Of a stretch of DNA of 64,000 bases, positions 60,244-64,000 are shown in pieces. Below the pieces are notes generated by a model. That model was not told the DNA's origin, searched no databases, and worked only from the letters and a program-made list of their open reading frames with translations. The DNA is from Gnetum montanum (lineage: Eukaryota > Streptophyta > Gnetopsida > Gnetales > Gnetaceae), in NCBI GenBank assembly GCA_015680685.1, contig MNCI01017890.1, forward strand, positions 1,005,332 to 1,069,331, written 5' to 3'. A program made the translations under genes and the position numbers. Position 1 is the stretch's first letter. Every line of letters begins with the position of its first letter.

Positions 60244-60660
60244 GACCTTTTTGAGGAGCTCAGTAAGCACAACCAGATAGAGAGCCTCAACATCTATAAT
60301 GACCTCACTAACCACATGATTGGCAACATCTACATTCAGGTCCACAAGGAAGATTAGGTGACCACAACCTTACATGCACTTTCTGGAAGATTGTATACTA
60401 TACACCCAATTTTGGCCAATTTTTCACTTGTTACGAACTTTCACAAGCCCACTTATAGGCATTATGAGGAGGATTCATGTAATCATGGAGGGCTCTATAG
60501 CGTTATGCACTTAAAGAAGGTTAGCTATGAGCTTAAGCAGAAGCTTTTCAGATGCAGCTGCCAAAGTAGAAGTCGTAGCCCTAGGAGACAGAGATGGAGA
60601 AGCTCATTCGTAAGCCAAACCATGCCAGAAAGTAATCATTCAACATCCAAAAATATATGA
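60244..60660 (+). pseudogene. U2AF35 (U2 snRNP auxiliary factor small subunit) gene fragment
   Basis: The translation from 60244 follows plant U2AF35, which recognises the AG of 3' splice sites in the nucleus: DLFEELSKHNQIESLNI, NHMIGNIYIQ, HALSGRLYTIHPILANFS, then YEEDSCNHGG, VMHLKKVSYELKQKLF and RSRSPRRQRW. These are the end of the RRM-like domain, the second CCCH zinc finger and the start of the RS tail. There is one in-frame stop (60355-60357) and no frameshift to 60600. Two zinc-finger cysteines are Tyr (before RHYEED and in GLYS). The N-terminal half is missing; the left edge is an A-rich tract, not an acceptor-like site. It is probably a gene fragment carried by a mobile element or a truncated retrocopy. 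Confidence 0.85.
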
Positions 60661-61500
60661 CAGAAAGCTAGATCACAAACTAGATTGCACTACAAGTGAA
60701 GAACCTCAAATCCAAAACATGGATCCACACTAAAACATAAAACATTAAAATGAAATCAAATACATTTCAAAAGAAATGACAATTTGAACATCAAAGAAAT
60801 TTGAACTTCAACAATGCATACACGTGCATGGCATGTGTTTCAAAAAAGAAACACAACATATTTCACTTAAAGATCACATAGACATGCATCTTTCTTCCTC
60901 TAAAAATCCTAAGTCTAAAAAATACATTCAACAAAAACTAAAACTAAGGGTTTTGTTTCATCTTTCAACCATGTGAATCTAGAAGATTATCCCTAGAAGA
61001 TGAACGATGACCTGCTAGGGCCTTCGCTTGCACTTGTTCGCATTCCAGATTCTACTACTCAATTTTTGCCCTCTGCTCAACACTTCCTTCTTGAACAGGG
61101 CTTATGTTCTACTACTTAGGGGTTCGGCTCCTATTTTGATCTCAACCGGGGAATCCATGGTAGCCACTGGAATAATCCCTATTTCTATCCCTCTCCTTGT
61201 GCCTTCCTCGTGGAGGAGGGCCATGTCTACCAAACCTTAGTCCCAATCCCACTCATGATAAGCTCCAAGTCTATCTCATTAACCACTCAAACACATTGAC
61301 TTTTTATGGGGAATTGCCATCACAACCACGTCATGCTTGTCTTCTGCCACCTATCGCCACACCTCATCATGCTTGCCCTCCACCATCTACCACCGACTCA
61401 CCTACACCATCCACCATCGATGGTCATGCCACGCCTATGCCTTTTGTCACTATGCAGCACCTGCACCTACACCTACTACCATGCTACCGGGTGCTACACC
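60661..61500. other. No gene seen
   Basis: Overlapping open frames at 61028-61529 are proline/histidine-rich, with CCACC-type low complexity in the right half. No domain recognised. Confidence 0.4.
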
Positions 61501-61529
61501 TACCATCACCTACCCACTACGTACCATAG

Positions 61530-61775
61530 AAAACCACCTTTGGTGCTACATAAAATTGCTTCCAGCACTACAGAAAACCACCTTTAGTAACACTCAAAAC
61601 TACCTTCAGTACCACCCCAAACCTACTTCAAAACTACCCAAAACCACCTCTAGCACTACCCAAATCCATCTCCAACACTACCAAAAACTATCTTTAGCAC
61701 TATTAAAACTGTCTCTAGCATCATCAAAAATGGCCTCTTCAAACACCATCAAAAATCACCTCTGCATGTGTAGGC
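61530..61775 (+). repeat. ~22-25-bp degenerate minisatellite
   Basis: About ten units of AAAACCACCTCTAGCACTACC-like sequence, for example near 61559, 61583, 61639, 61663, 61683 and 61705. The 147-residue open frame at 61337-61780 partly reflects this repeat and is not a gene. Confidence 0.75.
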
Positions 61776-62049
61776 CCTAAGATAAGTTGTGTGGACCCCC
61801 GAGATAAGCCATAGGAACCACAATGGACCACATTAGCCCACAAGATGGCTGTGTGGACCCTAAAATAGGTCATCTTCTGTTAATAGATGGGAAAATTAAA
61901 TTTCCCAATAATTGATAGGAATTTCAAAATTTCTATCAACTGAAAAAAAAATTTCACCCATAATTGTTAATTTAAATTGAAAATGTGCTTACTTATTTTC
62001 AAAAATTTGAATTGGCACCTTGGTAACAAGGGGGATAAAAACTTTTTCA

Positions 62050-62105
62050 TTAAGCATCCTCATTTTCAAGTATAACTAGGATGGGTGACCTCTCAGGATA
62101 TCTTG
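62050..62105 (+). repeat. 5S rRNA-like fragment
   Basis: TTAAGC at 62050 and ACTAGGATGGGTGACC at 62075-62090 correspond, with the same spacing, to the 3' part of plant 5S rRNA including its C-box promoter region; a weaker match continues to about 62105. The 5' half of 5S is not recognisable. Plant Cassandra-type elements and some SINEs carry 5S-derived sequence. Here it lies about 350 bp upstream of a gypsy gag, possibly in its LTR. Confidence 0.65.
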
Positions 62106-62437
62106 AAAAACATGCAAGTTTTGTAAATTTAAAATGGCTATAACTTTTGAATCCAGAGTCCATTTTTAACCAAAAATAATAATTCCAATAGATGTAAACC
62201 TTTTGGACTCAATAGAACTATCAAATTTAGCTTTTGGATTATAGAAAATTAGCATTTTAATCCATTATTTAAGGTCCCAAAAATAATTAGGATTTGATAC
62301 TTAACAAGAACTCCATGAAAGTTTCAACTTCTCCAACAACTGACTACTGATTTTGAGGTCTATAGCTAAGAATCACCAACATACTTAATTTCTTCAACTT
62401 ACTGATGTCCAAAACCTAAAGAAAATTGGAGAGAAAT

Positions 62438-64000
62438 GGAGGCTTGAGTTAATGACTAGATGAATGCCCTTGAAGATCAAATTAATGAGATTAGGGATGT
62501 TCAAGAAGAACTTCATCACTCAAACTAGGGGTTCAGGGCAATGATGCAAAATATGTTTGAGGAAATTAGGAAATTTTCCTAGAGTTTAGTGGATAAATGG
62601 TCAGATGTGCAAGGAAAGATGGATTCCTTTGTGAACTCCATCAAGCAATTAATCAACCATCTCATTCAACCTTCAAATCCTACCCACAATCTACCTAGGA
62701 AACAACATTAAGATCAAAATCAACTTCCCCCTAGGGATCCACACCAAAAACAACCACCACTGGCTAGTGGATAGGATACAAAAATCCCTCTTGTAGACCA
62801 TAGAATTGAAACTAAATATGAGGGATATGGGAACTAGCTTAATCCAACTAGAGAATCATTGACACAAGATCATGCTAAGAAAGTCAAATTAGATCATTAT
62901 GAAGAAGCCCCTATATTCAGTGCTAAGGCAAAGGATTGGCTTGATACAATGAAAAATTACTTTGATATGTTAACTTTGTCAAGCCATGAACATTTAGAAG
63001 CTATCTCCTTGTATTTAAGAGGACATGCAGCAACATGGTGGAATGGACTGAGATCTCAAGGTTTGATTACAAATTGGTTTCATTTTTATAGATATTTTGA
63101 ATAGAAATTTGTACTTAATTCTTTCCTCAAAGAGTGCAAAATAAGATTTGATTCCTTAAGATTGGGAAGGTGATCCATAGATGATTACTACAAGGAATTT
63201 TGTGATCTTTTTGAGTATGTAAGTTATCATGATGAGGGAGAATTAGCTTCAAAATTCATTAGAGGACTACATGCTTAACTATGTCCTCAAACATGAGCCC
63301 ATAATTCTCAAACCATTGATGAAGCATATAGAATTGCTAAGGATTATGAGGAATCAAATCATATACGAGCTACCCTTCAAGAAGCAACTCTTTGACAAGC
63401 TACCTTTCCACAAGCAACAATAGAGAAAACACCAACCAAAAGAACTCGATCAGAATTAGGATGTTTTGTTTGTGGCAAAGATCATTTTAAATGAGACTGT
63501 CCAAAATTTCAAGCAAAAATACAAAGGACCAACCAAATCAAGAATTAAAAATCCAACCCAAACATGAACAAAGAAAAAATTTCAACCACCACCATAGTCA
63601 TGAAGAAGATATTTGCATCAACTAAATCAAGTTTGCTTAAATTTCAATTTTCTTTACTAATTTTTGAAGGTTTAATTAAAGGTAAACAAATTAAATTTTT
63701 GATTGATAGTGTGCCAGTGATAACTTTATTTATCCAAAATTATTTAATTTATTGAAATTAAGTTTATCTTCCAAGAAAATTATTAAGATAGAACTGGTAG
63801 ATGGAACAATGGTGAGCAAGCATACCAAGTATGAAGAAATTAAGTTTACCTTGCAAAATATGCCTTTAATTGATGAATTCTTTGAATTTGAAATAGGTGA
63901 TGTTGATGCAATTTTAGAAATGTCTTGCCTACAAAAATTTGATATTACTGCCTACTTTGGAACTTGTATTTTAGAAGTTCCAACCACTGACAGAGTTAGG
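62438..64000 (+). pseudogene. Ty3/gypsy gag-protease, runs off right edge
   Basis: Gag starts about ATG 62438 (MEA, stop, VND, stop, MNALEDQINEIRD), with a coiled coil then the capsid domain in the open piece 62859-63104 (AKDWLDTMKNYFDML, LYLRGHAATWWNGL) continuing to 63300. The zinc knuckle reads CFVCGKDHFK, stop, DC (about 63460-63505), one residue short of CX2CX4HX4C. Protease has FLIDS at about 63698, with Val instead of Gly after it. The last 225 bases are open (KIELVDGTMVSKHTKYEEIK to VPTTDRV), matching the second half of a retropepsin plus linker as in plant chromovirus-type elements. Several stops; RT would lie beyond the window. No LTR or primer-binding site could be placed upstream with confidence. 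Confidence 0.82.

Noticed and set aside
61337-61780. 147-residue plus-strand ORF as a gene
   Set aside because: It is largely explained by a 22-25-bp minisatellite and low-complexity CCACC sequence.
62050-62105. A functional 5S rRNA gene
   Set aside because: Only the 3' half is recognisable; the 5' half and A box are absent.
1-64000. CRISPR arrays, operons or bacterial genes
   Set aside because: The repeats have no unique spacers of constant length, and all genes are plant retroelement or plant nuclear in type with spliceosomal introns.

Overview
The window looks like intergenic DNA from a large, repeat-rich seed-plant nuclear genome. It is AT-rich and holds almost nothing but decayed LTR retrotransposons (Ty3/gypsy Tat-like, Ty3/gypsy chromovirus, Ty1/copia SIRE-like). 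The only host-like sequences are an FCP1/NIF-phosphatase-like exon, a U2AF35 fragment and a 5S rRNA-like fragment. The heavy nonsense decay with little frameshifting, the long LTRs and the short GT-AG introns fit a gymnosperm, perhaps a conifer; this is inference. I see no intact protein-coding gene. Family calls come from reading translations and motifs by eye; no searches were run.

Layout. 1-2.7 kb: minus-strand Tat-like gag and primer-binding site (PBS). 2.7-4.8 kb: minus-strand LTR whose U3 carries ~190-bp tandem repeats. 4.85-5.0 kb: plus-strand LTR end and PBS. 5.7-10.3 kb: a spliced minus-strand pseudogene of eight recognisable exons, with an FCP1/NIF phosphatase-like N-terminal part fused to a retrotransposon-associated domain. 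8626-10799 and 10801-12974 are an exact direct duplication joined by one N, most likely an assembly artefact. 13.2-16.65 kb: plus-strand Tat-like pol (RT, RNase H, second RNase H, integrase) with no gag or protease before it. 17.7-19.8 kb: plus-strand LTR with TATA box, followed by another PBS.

20.6-25.3 kb: minus-strand Tat-like gag and protease without pol, and its PBS. 25.3-27 kb: its LTR, with a 36-bp tandem array and a poly-C/N gap. 28.94-35.66 kb: a plus-strand chromovirus with both LTRs, tRNA-iMet PBS, gag, protease, RT, RNase H, integrase and chromodomain, all broken. Minus-strand coding debris lies on both sides of it. 38,402-44,048: a structurally complete minus-strand SIRE-like copia element with two LTRs, a 5-bp target duplication (AGATA), PBS and purine tract, but only gag inside.

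44-46.3 kb: another plus-strand Tat-type LTR end and PBS. 48.4-51.2 kb: a plus-strand decayed ORF sharing a motif with the 5.7-10.3 kb pseudogene. 52.7-54.6 kb: unidentified coding debris. 56.77-57.28 kb: a gypsy-type LTR with PBS. 57.5-59.7 kb: a second spliced minus-strand pseudogene. 60.24-60.66 kb: U2AF35 fragment. 61.5-61.8 kb: a minisatellite. 62.05 kb: 5S rRNA-like fragment. 62.4-64 kb: plus-strand gypsy gag-protease running off the window.

Recurring themes are one shared PBS type at five sites in both orientations, imperfect palindromes in the U3 of Tat-type LTRs, a short motif around ATGAC-TTAAACTG scattered through these elements in their sense direction, and intron-bearing genes lying antisense to retroelement signals.
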